A stretch of 64,000 nt of DNA from Winogradskyella sp. GTDB lineage: Bacteria > Bacteroidota > Bacteroidia > Flavobacteriales > Flavobacteriaceae. Each line of letters begins with the position of its first letter. Positions within the stretch are counted from its first letter, which is position 1. The stretch lies in NCBI GenBank assembly GCA_004211785.1, contig SHBX01000004.1, positions 62,001 through 126,000 on the forward strand. Direction: 5' to 3'. Both the position numbers and the translations under genes were made by a program. Positions 33,680 through 43,097 of the stretch are shown here, in pieces. The notes below the pieces were generated by a model. It made no database searches and had not been told where the DNA came from. It saw only the letters and a program-made list of their open reading frames with translations.

Positions 33680-34191
33680 TGACGTGTTTCAACATGAACT
33701 ACTTTAATTTTCACTGTTTTACTCATCACAAAGCTACTGCCTCCGACTCCAAAATCTTTTCGGTTTATTTGAAATTCTGAAGTTATTTTTCTTTGCAAAT
33801 CAGAGATTTCGACTTTTAGCGGAATTGTAAATTGTTTTGATTTTCCTTTGATTCTAAGATTAACTTTTGCAGAATAAGTGTTGTTGGGTTTTTTATAGAG
33901 TTCCGCCACATCCAAAGTAATTAAAGGATATTTTGACACGTGAAAGTAGTCTTCCTCTAAAAGATGTTCGTCTCGGCTATCAATACCTGTTTCGATAGAA
34001 TTGGCTTTGATTTCGCCGCTAAAATCTTCAAGATTATTAGCGTCGTCAAATTTAGTAGTTACCGAAAAGGTTTTAAAAAATCCATCGACATTAATCCCTA
34101 AGTTTCTAATTACAAAATCAATGGAAGAGTTTTGAGTAAAACCAAACATCGATAATGCTACAAATGATAGTGAGATTAATAGTTTTTTCAT
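33676..34191 (-). CDS. YceI family protein
   Basis: 171 residues. A Sec signal peptide (LLISLSFVALSMFGFTQ) precedes a lipocalin-like beta-barrel with SIETGIDSRDEHLLEEDYFHVSKYP, typical of YceI. Family members bind polyisoprenoid or other lipid-like molecules in the periplasm. It is the first gene of the polyketide operon, overlapping the next by 4 bases. A role in binding a lipid-like product or precursor is inferred. Confidence 0.9.
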   Translation of the reverse strand: MKKLLISLSFVALSMFGFTQNSSIDFVIRNLGINVDGFFKTFSVTTKFDDANNLEDFSGEIKANSIETGIDSRDEHLLEEDYFHVSKYPLITLDVAELYKKPNNTYSAKVNLRIKGKSKQFTIPLKVEISDLQRKITSEFQINRKDFGVGGSSFVMSKTVKIKVVHVETRQ

Positions 34192-34299
34192 AACTTAATT
34201 TTTTATTGTGAAGTTATAACAATAATCAATAGTATACTGAGACAAAACCGACAAATCATTGTACAAGAACAAATAATTGCTTTTGTATACGTATAATCT

Positions 34300-34749
34300 T
34301 TATAGAATCTCGATTATCGTGAAATGTTGTGACCTAAACTGAATAGTATCTCCTACTTGTTTAGACAATAACAATTGACCAATAGGTGTCGCTGCTGAAA
34401 TGCCAAAATAGCCTTTGCCTTTTATCTTTATTTCTCCAACACTGACGGCTATAAAATAGTTGGCTTCTGACGTTTTAACAACACTGCCTAATGCAACTTT
34501 TTTAGTTACAAGTTCTGGATTAATTTTATGAAGTAGCTCTATCTGCTTTTGAAGCTGAGCCATTTGATTGCCTGCTTTCTCACGCTCTAATTGTAGCATG
34601 GCGCGACCTGTTTCATGTTTGTCTCCTGCTGTGCTTTTTGTTTCAGATTGGAGAGCGTTTTGAACATCAGAAATTTTGTGCTTAATGACTTCTAAACGTT
34701 GATTTAGTCTGTCTTGGCATTGATTATATAGTTGTTGCTTAATATTCAT
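34300..34749 (-). CDS. GreA/GreB C-terminal domain protein
   Basis: 149 residues. The N-terminal half (about 1-80) is a long coiled coil, with the C-terminal half showing the FKBP-like GreA/GreB domain: GYFGISAATPIGQLLLSKQVGDTIQF. True Gre factors have acidic residues at the coiled-coil tip; here the middle of the coil (ETKSTAGDKHETGRAM) lacks a clear acidic pair. It is thus either a Gre-like RNA polymerase modulator or a paralogue with another role. It lies 2 bases after the FAD gene. Confidence 0.8.
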   Translation of the reverse strand: MNIKQQLYNQCQDRLNQRLEVIKHKISDVQNALQSETKSTAGDKHETGRAMLQLEREKAGNQMAQLQKQIELLHKINPELVTKKVALGSVVKTSEANYFIAVSVGEIKIKGKGYFGISAATPIGQLLLSKQVGDTIQFRSQHFTIIEIL

Positions 34750-34751
34750 TA

Positions 34752-35864
34752 CTAGACAATATCCGCTAACTCTTTACCAACTAAGCTACCAATAGCAACG
34801 CCCATTCCTCCTAGTCTTACGCCACAAAAAACGTTTTCACTTAACTGCTTTATTATTGGTTTTTTCTGTGAGCCAATGCCCATAATCCCTGACCAGTAAT
34901 GGTCAATTTTAACATCTTGATTTGGTAAGATGACTGTTTTTAATAAATCTTCAAGTCTGTTTTTTACGAGTTCTGTTTGGGCAAACGCTGTGGTTTCTTC
35001 AGTTTTAAAGTCTAGATTTCGTCCACCGCCTAACAGAATACGGTTGTCTATATTTCTGAAATAGTAATAACCTTTTTCTAAATGAAATGTGCCTTTAATT
35101 TTTAAATCTTTTATTGGCTCCGTAATTAAAATTTGGGCTCGTGCTGGCTTTACGTTTTCGTCCAGTAATTTTGAAGCAAATCCGTTTGTTGCAATTAATA
35201 ATTTGTTGGTTGAAAACTCAAAATGATTGGTTTTAACTTTTACAGAGTTATTGTTTTCTGAAAAACTTTCAACCTCTGTCGCATTTAAAATTTTAATGCC
35301 TTTTTGTAATACTAAACGCGTCAATGAAGCCATCATTTTACCAGTGTCTATCTGACCTTCAAATTGGTTAAACCCTTGTTTTTTTTGAATATTCTGAAAC
35401 TCAAATTGATTGTCCTTTAAGCTAAACACATCTGCTTGAAATATGTGCTTCAGTAAATTGTTTATCTCGTCTTTTCGGCTTAAACATTCTTCATAAAGGG
35501 GTTTGTCTGCTCTGGTAAACAACTCATAACCGCCTAATTCTTGATAATCGATGTTTGTATCGCCTAGCGTTTTTCGTAATAATTGTAACCCTTGAACGCG
35601 TTGTTTTATAAGTGCAATAACTTCGTTTTCAGAATGGGTCTTTAGGTCTTCAATTAATTCGCTTAAACTACCAAAACAAGCGAAACCTGCATTTTTTGTA
35701 CTTGCGCCTTGAGGTAAAATTCCCTTTTCTAGAATCAAAATTTTTGCTTTTGGAAAACGCTCTTTGAGTTGCAATGCGCAATTTAAACCTACAATACCAC
35801 TACCAGCTATCGTAAAATCGACATTGGTTAACCATGTTTTTATTTCCCAGTAAGATAAATTCAT
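34752..35864 (-). CDS. FAD-dependent oxidoreductase (DAO family)
   Basis: 370 residues. The dinucleotide-binding GSGIVGLNCALQL is at about 21-33, with ILILEKGILPQGASTKNAGF following, and the second FAD region GGRNLDFK and GIMGIGSQKKP later. The pattern fits glycine or D-amino-acid oxidase-like enzymes. Substrate cannot be inferred. It lies 60 bases downstream of lepA, separated from it by a terminator. Confidence 0.88.
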   Translation of the reverse strand: MNLSYWEIKTWLTNVDFTIAGSGIVGLNCALQLKERFPKAKILILEKGILPQGASTKNAGFACFGSLSELIEDLKTHSENEVIALIKQRVQGLQLLRKTLGDTNIDYQELGGYELFTRADKPLYEECLSRKDEINNLLKHIFQADVFSLKDNQFEFQNIQKKQGFNQFEGQIDTGKMMASLTRLVLQKGIKILNATEVESFSENNNSVKVKTNHFEFSTNKLLIATNGFASKLLDENVKPARAQILITEPIKDLKIKGTFHLEKGYYYFRNIDNRILLGGGRNLDFKTEETTAFAQTELVKNRLEDLLKTVILPNQDVKIDHYWSGIMGIGSQKKPIIKQLSENVFCGVRLGGMGVAIGSLVGKELADIV

Positions 35865-35866
35865 CG

Positions 35867-35894
35867 TGCAAAAAAGCCTCTAAAATAGAGGCTT
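35867..35894 (-). terminator. Terminator of lepA (minus strand)
   Basis: AAGCCTCT (35874-35881) and AGAGGCTT (35887-35894) form a perfect stem with loop AAAAT on the plus strand. On the minus strand it runs into a T6 tract. Confidence 0.9.
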
Positions 35895-35924
35895 CAAAGT
35901 ATAAAATATATTTTAGATAAGACC

Positions 35925-37721
35925 TTAATCATTCAACTTTAAGACCGCCATAAACGCTTGCTGTGGAATTTCTACATTTCCTACTTGGCGCATACGTTTC
36001 TTTCCTTTTTTCTGCTTTTCTAGAAGTTTACGCTTACGTGAAATATCACCACCGTAACATTTTGCAGTTACATCTTTACGCAACGCTTTTACGGTTTCAC
36101 GTGCAATGATTTTTGCGCCAATAGCCGCTTGAATAGGAATATCGAACTGTTGTCTCGGGATTAATTCCTTCAACTTCTCGCACATTTTTTTACCAATATT
36201 ATGTGCATTATCTGCGTGGATTAATGCCGAAAGCGCATCAACTGGCTGGGCGTTTAATAGCACATCTAGACGTACTAATTTAGAAACCTTCATACCTATT
36301 GGTGAATAATCGAAAGAGGCATACCCTTTAGAAACGGTTTTTAATCTGTCGTAAAAATCGAATACTATTTCGGCCAATGGCATCTCGAAAATAAGCTCCA
36401 CGCGCTCAGTCGTTAAATAGGTCTGATTGATAATCATTCCGCGTTTTTCGATACATAAACTCATCACGTTACCAACAAAATCAGCTTTTGTGATAATGGT
36501 TGCTTTTATGTAAGGTTCTTCAACACGGTTTACGGTCGTGACTTCAGGTAAATCACTTGGGTTATTGACGATAAATGCTTCGTCAGGATTTTTATTTGTG
36601 TAAGCGTGATATGATACGTTAGGTACGGTTGTAATCACCGTCATGTCAAACTCTCGTTCCAAACGTTCTTGAATGATTTCCATATGTAGCATACCTAAGA
36701 ATCCACAACGGAAACCAAAACCTAAAGCGGCAGAGCTTTCTGGCTGAAACACTAATGAGGCATCATTAAGTTGGAGTTTCTCCATGGAGTTTCTCAACTC
36801 TTCGTAATCTTCTGTATCTACTGGGTAAATGCCCGCAAATACCATTGGTTTTACGTCCTCAAAACCTTCTACAATATTAGTCGTAGGATTTGCAAAATCC
36901 GTAATCGTATCTCCTACTTTTACTTCTTTAGCTGTTTTAATCCCAGTTATTAAATACCCAACATCTCCAGCTTTAACACTTTGCTTTGCAACTTGATTTA
37001 GCTTTAAAGTTCCGACCTCATCTGCAAAATATTCTTTATCAGTGGCAACAAATTTTATTTTTTGCCCCTTTTTTATTTCGCCATTAAAAACCCTAAAATA
37101 GGTTTCAATACCTCTAAATGTATTGTAAACCGAATCAAAGATTAAGGCTTGCAATGGTGCCTTTAGATCACCTTCTGGAGCAGGAATACGCTCGATGATT
37201 GCTTGTAAAATATCGTCAACACCAAAGCCTGTTTTTCCACTTGCATGAATCACCTCTTCTGGATCGCAACCTAATAAATCAACAATATCGTCAGTAACCT
37301 CTTCAGGATTTGCACTTGGCAAATCGACCTTATTTAAAACTGGAATAATTTCTAAATCATTCTCTAACGCTAAGTATAAATTTGAAATGGTTTGAGCTTG
37401 TATGCTTTGCGCTGCATCAACAATTAGCAAAGCGCCTTCACAAGCAGCAATAGATCGTGACACTTCGTATGAGAAATCTACGTGACCTGGTGTGTCAATA
37501 AGATTTAATACGTATTCTTGACCTTCAAAAACATACTCCATTTGTATGGCATGCGATTTAATGGTAATACCACGTTCACGTTCCAAATCCATACTGTCCA
37601 ACAACTGATCTTGCTTTTCACGCGCTGTAACTGAGCCTGTGTAATCTAACAATCGATCTGCCAAGGTGCTCTTTCCGTGGTCAATATGCGCAATGATGCA
37701 AAAATTCCTAATATGCTTCAT
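35925..37721 (-). CDS. lepA: Elongation factor 4 (LepA)
   Basis: 598 residues, standard length. The GTPase motifs are clear: [15 protein letters not shown] (G1), RGITIKS (G2), DTPGHVDF (G3) and NKVDLP (G4). The C-terminal half carries the LepA-specific domain with [14 protein letters not shown]. LepA is a ribosomal GTPase acting in back-translocation or 30S assembly. A perfect TATATTTG promoter motif lies 30 bases upstream on its strand. Confidence 0.98.
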   Translation of the reverse strand: MKHIRNFCIIAHIDHGKSTLADRLLDYTGSVTAREKQDQLLDSMDLERERGITIKSHAIQMEYVFEGQEYVLNLIDTPGHVDFSYEVSRSIAACEGALLIVDAAQSIQAQTISNLYLALENDLEIIPVLNKVDLPSANPEEVTDDIVDLLGCDPEEVIHASGKTGFGVDDILQAIIERIPAPEGDLKAPLQALIFDSVYNTFRGIETYFRVFNGEIKKGQKIKFVATDKEYFADEVGTLKLNQVAKQSVKAGDVGYLITGIKTAKEVKVGDTITDFANPTTNIVEGFEDVKPMVFAGIYPVDTEDYEELRNSMEKLQLNDASLVFQPESSAALGFGFRCGFLGMLHMEIIQERLEREFDMTVITTVPNVSYHAYTNKNPDEAFIVNNPSDLPEVTTVNRVEEPYIKATIITKADFVGNVMSLCIEKRGMIINQTYLTTERVELIFEMPLAEIVFDFYDRLKTVSKGYASFDYSPIGMKVSKLVRLDVLLNAQPVDALSALIHADNAHNIGKKMCEKLKELIPRQQFDIPIQAAIGAKIIARETVKALRKDVTAKCYGGDISRKRKLLEKQKKGKKRMRQVGNVEIPQQAFMAVLKLND

Positions 37722-37750
37722 GTAATCTTCTCTAATGCAATTTTGATTTG

Positions 37751-37758
37751 CAAATATA
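37751..37758 (-). promoter_or_regulatory. -7 promoter motif of lepA
   Basis: TATATTTG on the minus strand fits TAnnTTTG exactly, about 30 bases before the lepA start. A TTG lies 25 bases further upstream, slightly far for a -33. Confidence 0.6.
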
Positions 37759-37874
37759 GTTGTTTTATAAGCCTCTAACCTACCAAAAGTTATAAGAAAA
37801 TAGCTATTAACTGCCTAATTTCTTCGTTTTAAAGTAAAAAACTATTTATATATTGTGAGCCACAACTAACTAAA

Positions 37875-40280
37875 ATGTCAATCAGATTGAAGCCCCTAAT
37901 TTCTGCTGTACTTTTAATGTTCAGCCTTTTTGCGTTCTCGCAAGAGTTTACCTTAACTGGTAAAGTCGTTGATGAGAAACAACGACCTATATCATTTGCT
38001 AATATTACACTCTTTTCTTCGGATTCTGAAACTTTTATAAAAGGAACAAGTACAGATGACAATGGTGTCTTTGAATTACTATCTATCTCTCAAGGTAATT
38101 ATGTTTTAAAAGTAAGTTTTATTGGTTTTAAAACTATTGAAAAAACTATTGAAATCACAAAAAATATCACTATTGAAGCCATTGTTCTAAAAGAAGATTC
38201 TGAGGCTTTAGATACTGTAACCATTACAGCAAAACGTCCAACCATTACCAGAAAACCAGACCGATTAACTTTTAATATTGAAAATACCGCTTTGACGGAA
38301 GGCACAACGCTACAAGTTTTAAAAAGTACACCAGGAATTATCGTTTCAGAAGGCAGTATTAATATAAAAAGTGCTCCTGCTACGGTTTTTATAAATAATC
38401 GTCGAGTACAATTGACCTCTGATGAGTTAATTCAACTTTTAGAAAGCGCTCCTGCAAATAGTATAAAATCTGTTGAAGTTATTACAAATCCACCTGCGAG
38501 TTATGATGCCGACAGTGGTGCTGTGATAAACATTATTATGAGTAAAAACCTCGTCACTGGATATCGTGGCAGTGTTGCTGCTAACTACACGCAAGGTGTT
38601 TTTCCTAGATATAATGGGGCTACGAGTCATTATTTTAAGAATAATAAAATTAATTTTAACATTAATTACAGTTACACCAAACAGAAGATTAATCGTGATG
38701 AGGAAAATGAAATAGATTATTTTAATACCTCTGGGATTATCGACCAAATCTGGACATCTAATATAAACCGTAATACAGAGTCAGAGACGCATAATGCCAA
38801 TCTTAATTTTGATTATTACTTGAGTGATAAAACTACCCTAAGTCTAACTTCGACTGCATTGTTTACGCCATATTTTAAATATAGAATTTCGAATAATACC
38901 GATATTAATGATGCTAATTCTGTGTTTATAGAAAACTTTACGGCAAATAACTTATCACGAGATGATAAATTTAATTTAGGTACTGATTTAAATTTAAGAA
39001 CTGAGTTTGATAGTGGCAGTAGCTTGTCTTTTAATGGACATTATACCTCTTACACGTATAATCGCGACCAAAATGTGTTTCAGGATAATCAAAACAATCC
39101 AGATTCTGAGTTTAAGACAATAGCAAATCAGGATACCGAAATATATACAGCTAAAGCTGACTATAATTTACCTATTAGTGAAACTTCTTCTTTCGATGCT
39201 GGTGTGAAATTATCAAACATTAAAACTGAAAGCAACATTACGCGATTAGATATTATTAACGGTTCTGAAGTCATAAATACTGCTAACAGTAATGTCTTTG
39301 ACTATGATGAGAATATATTTGCTGCATATGCTAATTATAGTAAATCTTGGGAAAATTGGGATTTAGTTTTAGGTGTAAGAGCAGAGCAAACAGACGTTGA
39401 AGGATTTTCGCCAACACTAAACCAAACGAATACTCAAGATTATTTTGAGTGGTTTCCTAATGCTAGTCTTTCGCATAGCTTTTCTGATAACTTTAGTTTG
39501 TACGGAAATTATAAAAGAAGCATTACGCGCCCAAACTATACTAGCTTAAATCCATTTACGTTCTTCTTAAATGAAAATACTACTGTTGAGGGTAACCCTG
39601 CTTTGCAACCTACATTTCAAGATCATTTAGTTATAGGCACAAGCTTTTTAGAACATTTTACAATTGAAGCGTATTATATTAATTATGATGGTGCTATTAA
39701 TGAAATTCCGCGACAAGACAACATTACAAATATATTGGCATACACACCTGTAAACCTTGATAAAACTGTTGATTTTGGGTTTGATTTTGCATTTGATATT
39801 AATCCAACGGATAAATGGAACTTATACCTTGTAACTTCATTTTACAACATAACTGAAGAAAATGGTTTTGGGACTGATAAAATTGAGCTAGACCAATGGT
39901 CTAATTATAGCGTGCTAGCAAACAATCTTTCATTTTTAGAAGACAATAGTTTGAATGTAAACTTTACGCTGACTTGGGTTGGAAAAAATCTTCAAGGGTT
40001 TCAAACAGTTGAAAATAGGTTGGTTTCTGAATTAAGTATCACAAAGAGCATCTTTAAAAAACAAGGTACACTATCTTTATCTGTAGAAGATATGTTTAAT
40101 GAGCAAGATTACAGAATCAGTACTCGATATTCTAACCAATCGAGTAGACAATTTACAAACGCAGACAATCGTTTTATAAAACTTGGTTTCCGTTACAAGT
40201 TTGGTAATACTAAGCTAAGCACAAACGAACGCGCTACTACAGCAGAAGAACGCGACAGATTAAACGAAGGAAGAAACTAA
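37875..40280 (+). CDS. TonB-dependent receptor, outer-membrane beta-barrel
   Basis: 801 residues. A signal peptide (LLMFSLFAFSQ) leads into a carboxypeptidase-regulatory-like domain (about 22-105), then a plug-like domain (PDRLTFNIENTALTEGTTL, then VFINNRRVQLTSDELIQLLESAP) and a large barrel with many alternating aromatic strands. The short plug fits the outer-membrane beta-barrel group of Bacteroidetes TonB receptors. The substrate is unknown. It converges with a propeller lipoprotein gene, leaving 4 bases. Confidence 0.9.
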   Translation: MSIRLKPLISAVLLMFSLFAFSQEFTLTGKVVDEKQRPISFANITLFSSDSETFIKGTSTDDNGVFELLSISQGNYVLKVSFIGFKTIEKTIEITKNITIEAIVLKEDSEALDTVTITAKRPTITRKPDRLTFNIENTALTEGTTLQVLKSTPGIIVSEGSINIKSAPATVFINNRRVQLTSDELIQLLESAPANSIKSVEVITNPPASYDADSGAVINIIMSKNLVTGYRGSVAANYTQGVFPRYNGATSHYFKNNKINFNINYSYTKQKINRDEENEIDYFNTSGIIDQIWTSNINRNTESETHNANLNFDYYLSDKTTLSLTSTALFTPYFKYRISNNTDINDANSVFIENFTANNLSRDDKFNLGTDLNLRTEFDSGSSLSFNGHYTSYTYNRDQNVFQDNQNNPDSEFKTIANQDTEIYTAKADYNLPISETSSFDAGVKLSNIKTESNITRLDIINGSEVINTANSNVFDYDENIFAAYANYSKSWENWDLVLGVRAEQTDVEGFSPTLNQTNTQDYFEWFPNASLSHSFSDNFSLYGNYKRSITRPNYTSLNPFTFFLNENTTVEGNPALQPTFQDHLVIGTSFLEHFTIEAYYINYDGAINEIPRQDNITNILAYTPVNLDKTVDFGFDFAFDINPTDKWNLYLVTSFYNITEENGFGTDKIELDQWSNYSVLANNLSFLEDNSLNVNFTLTWVGKNLQGFQTVENRLVSELSITKSIFKKQGTLSLSVEDMFNEQDYRISTRYSNQSSRQFTNADNRFIKLGFRYKFGNTKLSTNERATTAEERDRLNEGRN

Positions 40281-40284
40281 ATAA

Positions 40285-41394
40285 TTAATCCTGCCACTCG
40301 GCAATAAACAAATTAGTGTCTCTGCCACCGCCATTGTTACGGTTAGATGAGAAGGCTAAATACTTGCCGTCGTTAGAAAATACAGGAAAGGCATCAAACG
40401 TTTCGCCATGAGTGATACGTTTTAGGTTTTTTCCGTCAGTATCAATTATATATAAATTAAACGGAAAACCACGCTCAGCCTCAAAGTTAGATGAGAACAA
40501 TACCTTGTCTCCTGAAGGTAAAAAGAATGGACTCCAGTTTGCGTTTCCTAAGTCAGTTAGTTGTCTTAAGTCACTACCATCTGCATTACAGATGTAAAGT
40601 TCCATCTCTGTTGGTTCTACTAAACCTTCAGCTAATAGATCTTTATAATCTTTTATTTCTTGTTCGGTTTTGGGACGTGAAGAGCGGAAAATTAATTGGC
40701 TTCCGTCTGGCGAAAAGAATGCGCCGCCATCATAACCAAGCTCATTAGTTATTTGTTTTACATCGCTGCCGTCAATATTCATCGTGTATAGTTCTAAGTC
40801 GCCACTTCTCGTTGATGTGAATACAATTTTATCGCCTTTTGGAGAAACGGTTGGCTCCGCGTCGTAACCAACTTCATTGGTTAATTGCTTAACAATATTA
40901 CCTTCTAAATCCGCAACAAAAATATCGTAGCTGTCGTAGATTGGCCAAATGTATTTTCCATTTTTACGCAATGGCATATCTGGACATTCGTCTTGCTCTA
41001 AATGCGTTGATGCATAAATAATATGCTTATTGTCTGGTAAAAAATAAGCGCACGTTGTTCGGCCTTTTCCCGTGCTAATCATTGGAGGTACTTTGTCCTT
41101 AAAGGTTTCATCAGCATTCATTAAGAACATTTGGTCACAACCTACGTTCCAAGCCGAATTATTAGATTGAAACACGAGTTGCTTATCATCAAAACTCCAG
41201 TACGCTTCGGCATTATCACCGCCAAATGTGACTTGTCTTATAGACTTAAAGTGAACTTCTTCTGGATAAATCAAAGAGTCCTTTCCCGCAATAAGAACCT
41301 TTTCTTCATTATTTGTGCTCTCCTTTTGAGGTGTCTCGTTCTTGCAAGAAAGAATTGAAATTCCGATTAAAAGACTAAAAAACAGCTTTTTCAT
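40285..41394 (-). CDS. TolB-like beta-propeller lipoprotein
   Basis: 369 residues. The lipobox ILSC gives a lipoprotein signal at the N-terminus (Cys17). Repeats of the PD40/WD40-like motif follow, for example SPKGDKIVFTSTRSGDLELY, SPDGSQLIFRSSRP and SNDGKYLAFSSNRN, about six blades. The fold is that of TolB, a periplasmic propeller, but it lacks the TolB N-terminal domain. It probably serves as a binding scaffold in the periplasm or at the cell surface. Confidence 0.88.
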   Translation of the reverse strand: MKKLFFSLLIGISILSCKNETPQKESTNNEEKVLIAGKDSLIYPEEVHFKSIRQVTFGGDNAEAYWSFDDKQLVFQSNNSAWNVGCDQMFLMNADETFKDKVPPMISTGKGRTTCAYFLPDNKHIIYASTHLEQDECPDMPLRKNGKYIWPIYDSYDIFVADLEGNIVKQLTNEVGYDAEPTVSPKGDKIVFTSTRSGDLELYTMNIDGSDVKQITNELGYDGGAFFSPDGSQLIFRSSRPKTEQEIKDYKDLLAEGLVEPTEMELYICNADGSDLRQLTDLGNANWSPFFLPSGDKVLFSSNFEAERGFPFNLYIIDTDGKNLKRITHGETFDAFPVFSNDGKYLAFSSNRNNGGGRDTNLFIAEWQD

Positions 41395-41413
41395 AGATAT
41401 AAGATTTAATGCC

Positions 41414-41421
41414 TAATTTTG
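41414..41421 (+). promoter_or_regulatory. -7 motif upstream of M28 peptidase
   Basis: TAATTTTG fits TAnnTTTG, 20 bases before the ATG in the gap between divergent genes. Confidence 0.5.
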
Positions 41422-41441
41422 TGCAAAAATAAGATAAACCT

Positions 41442-42686
41442 ATGAGAAAGATTGCAATATTGCTTTTGGTGTTTATGGTTTTTTCGTGTAAAAACGAACC
41501 AAAAACTGCCGAAAATAAGATAAAAGAAGATGTTACTTTTTTAGCTGACAATAAATTGGAAGGCCGACAAACAGGAACTGATGGTGAGAAAAAAGCAGCT
41601 GATTATATCATAAAGCGTTTTAAAGAAGTTGGTTTATCTCCCAAGGGAACCGATGGGTTTTTGCAGCCATTCTCATTTAAACCAAAAACAGACCCACACA
41701 AAGAAGTAGAATTTACTACAAATGCAGATAGTACTATTACAGGTCGAAACGTCATCGGTTATATTAATAATGGCGCAAAAAAAACTATAGTTATAGGCGC
41801 ACATTACGATCATTTGGGGTTTGGTGGCGAAGGTTCTTTATATCGCGAAAAAGATAAAGCAATTCATAATGGCGCAGACGATAATGCTAGTGGTGTTGCG
41901 GTTATGTTGAATTTAGCAAGTCGCTTAAACGTAAAAAATAACCTAGCCGAAACTAAAGACAACAACAACTATTTGTTTATGGCTTTTTCTGGGGAAGAAA
42001 TGGGATTATTAGGGTCAAATTACTTTTCTAAAAATCCAACGATTGAAGCTGAATCCATCAATTATATGATTAATATGGATATGGTAGGTCGCATGAAAGC
42101 TGATAGCACTTTGGCGGTTTATGGTGTTGGAAGTTCGCCTATGTTTAAGCAAACATTGAAAGCTAATAACGAGAAATTTAAACTTGTACAAAACGAAAGT
42201 GGTGTTGGACCAAGTGACCACACATCTTTTTACTTAATAGATATTCCTGTACTTCATTTTTTTACAGGTCAGCATGAAGACTATCACAAACCAGGAGATG
42301 ATTCTGAAAAGTTGAATTACGGTGGTATGAATTTAGTTTCGGAATATCTATTCGCCATTATAAATGATCTAGACGATAATGGTAAAATGGCCTTCCGAAA
42401 AACCAAAAACGAAAGTGATAATGTACCTACTTTTAAAGTTGGTTTAGGGGTTGTGCCTGATTATTTATTTGACGGAAAAGGGATGCGTATCGATGGTACT
42501 CGCGAGGACACACCTGCTGTAAATGCTGGTTTACAAAAAGGAGATGTTGTCATTAAACTTGGTGATGCAGAGGTAACAGATATGATGAGTTATATGGCAG
42601 CACTTTCAACATACGACAAAGGTGATGAAACAGCGATTAGGGTAAAACGTGGTGATTCCATTATCGACACTAAGGTGAAGTTTTAA
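41442..42686 (+). CDS. M28 family metallopeptidase with PDZ domain, lipoprotein
   Basis: 414 residues. The lipobox ends FSC (Cys16). The two-zinc aminopeptidase motifs are intact: GAHYDHLGFG (His121), GADDNASG (Asp146), GEEMGLLGS (Glu185/186), NMDMVGR (Asp213) and SDHTSFY (His260). A C-terminal PDZ domain (about 320-410) follows, with DTPAVNAGLQKGDVVIKLGD. It would trim amino-terminal residues of peptides in the periplasm. A DUF4345 gene follows within 6 bases. Confidence 0.93.
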   Translation: MRKIAILLLVFMVFSCKNEPKTAENKIKEDVTFLADNKLEGRQTGTDGEKKAADYIIKRFKEVGLSPKGTDGFLQPFSFKPKTDPHKEVEFTTNADSTITGRNVIGYINNGAKKTIVIGAHYDHLGFGGEGSLYREKDKAIHNGADDNASGVAVMLNLASRLNVKNNLAETKDNNNYLFMAFSGEEMGLLGSNYFSKNPTIEAESINYMINMDMVGRMKADSTLAVYGVGSSPMFKQTLKANNEKFKLVQNESGVGPSDHTSFYLIDIPVLHFFTGQHEDYHKPGDDSEKLNYGGMNLVSEYLFAIINDLDDNGKMAFRKTKNESDNVPTFKVGLGVVPDYLFDGKGMRIDGTREDTPAVNAGLQKGDVVIKLGDAEVTDMMSYMAALSTYDKGDETAIRVKRGDSIIDTKVKF

Positions 42687-42691
42687 ACGCT

Positions 42692-43075
42692 GTGAAAACC
42701 AAAAAGGATTTCATCCTAAAAATTCACCTCGTTATTTCCGTAATAATTGTAGTGCCAGTTGCAATTATGTATGGCTTTTCTCCGAATTTAGAATTTGATT
42801 TATTCCCAAAAACTATTGATGAGCATAATTTTCACAAAGCTATAATGGGCTTGTATTTGGCGTTTTCTGTCGTTTGGCTTCTAGGTGTTTTTAAGAACTC
42901 TTATCTAAAAATAGCCCTAGTAAGTAATATTGCTTTTATGCTTGGATTGGGTTTTGGAAGATTATTAAGTTTGTTTATTGACGGTATGCCAACTCAAGGA
43001 TATCTATTGGGTACTGTAGGCGAATTTATTCTAGGGTTTTATGGGGTTTGGGTGTTGAATAGTAAAAAAGTATAA
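42692..43075 (+). CDS. DUF4345 family membrane protein
   Basis: 127 residues from a GTG start 6 bases after the M28 gene stop. Four membrane helices are predicted, with the conserved LGFGRLLSLFIDGMPTQG block of DUF4345 at about 85-104. The family has no assigned function. It is coupled to the peptidase by its tight spacing, and the dusB promoter overlaps its end. Confidence 0.8.
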   Translation: MKTKKDFILKIHLVISVIIVVPVAIMYGFSPNLEFDLFPKTIDEHNFHKAIMGLYLAFSVVWLLGVFKNSYLKIALVSNIAFMLGLGFGRLLSLFIDGMPTQGYLLGTVGEFILGFYGVWVLNSKKV

Positions 43076-43080
43076 CTTTG
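43073..43080 (+). promoter_or_regulatory. Promoter motif for dusB
   Basis: TAACTTTG matches TAnnTTTG exactly. A -33-like TTG at 43048-43050 is 22 bases upstream. It overlaps the end of the DUF4345 gene. Confidence 0.6.
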
Positions 43081-43097
43081 CATCAAAATATATAGAT

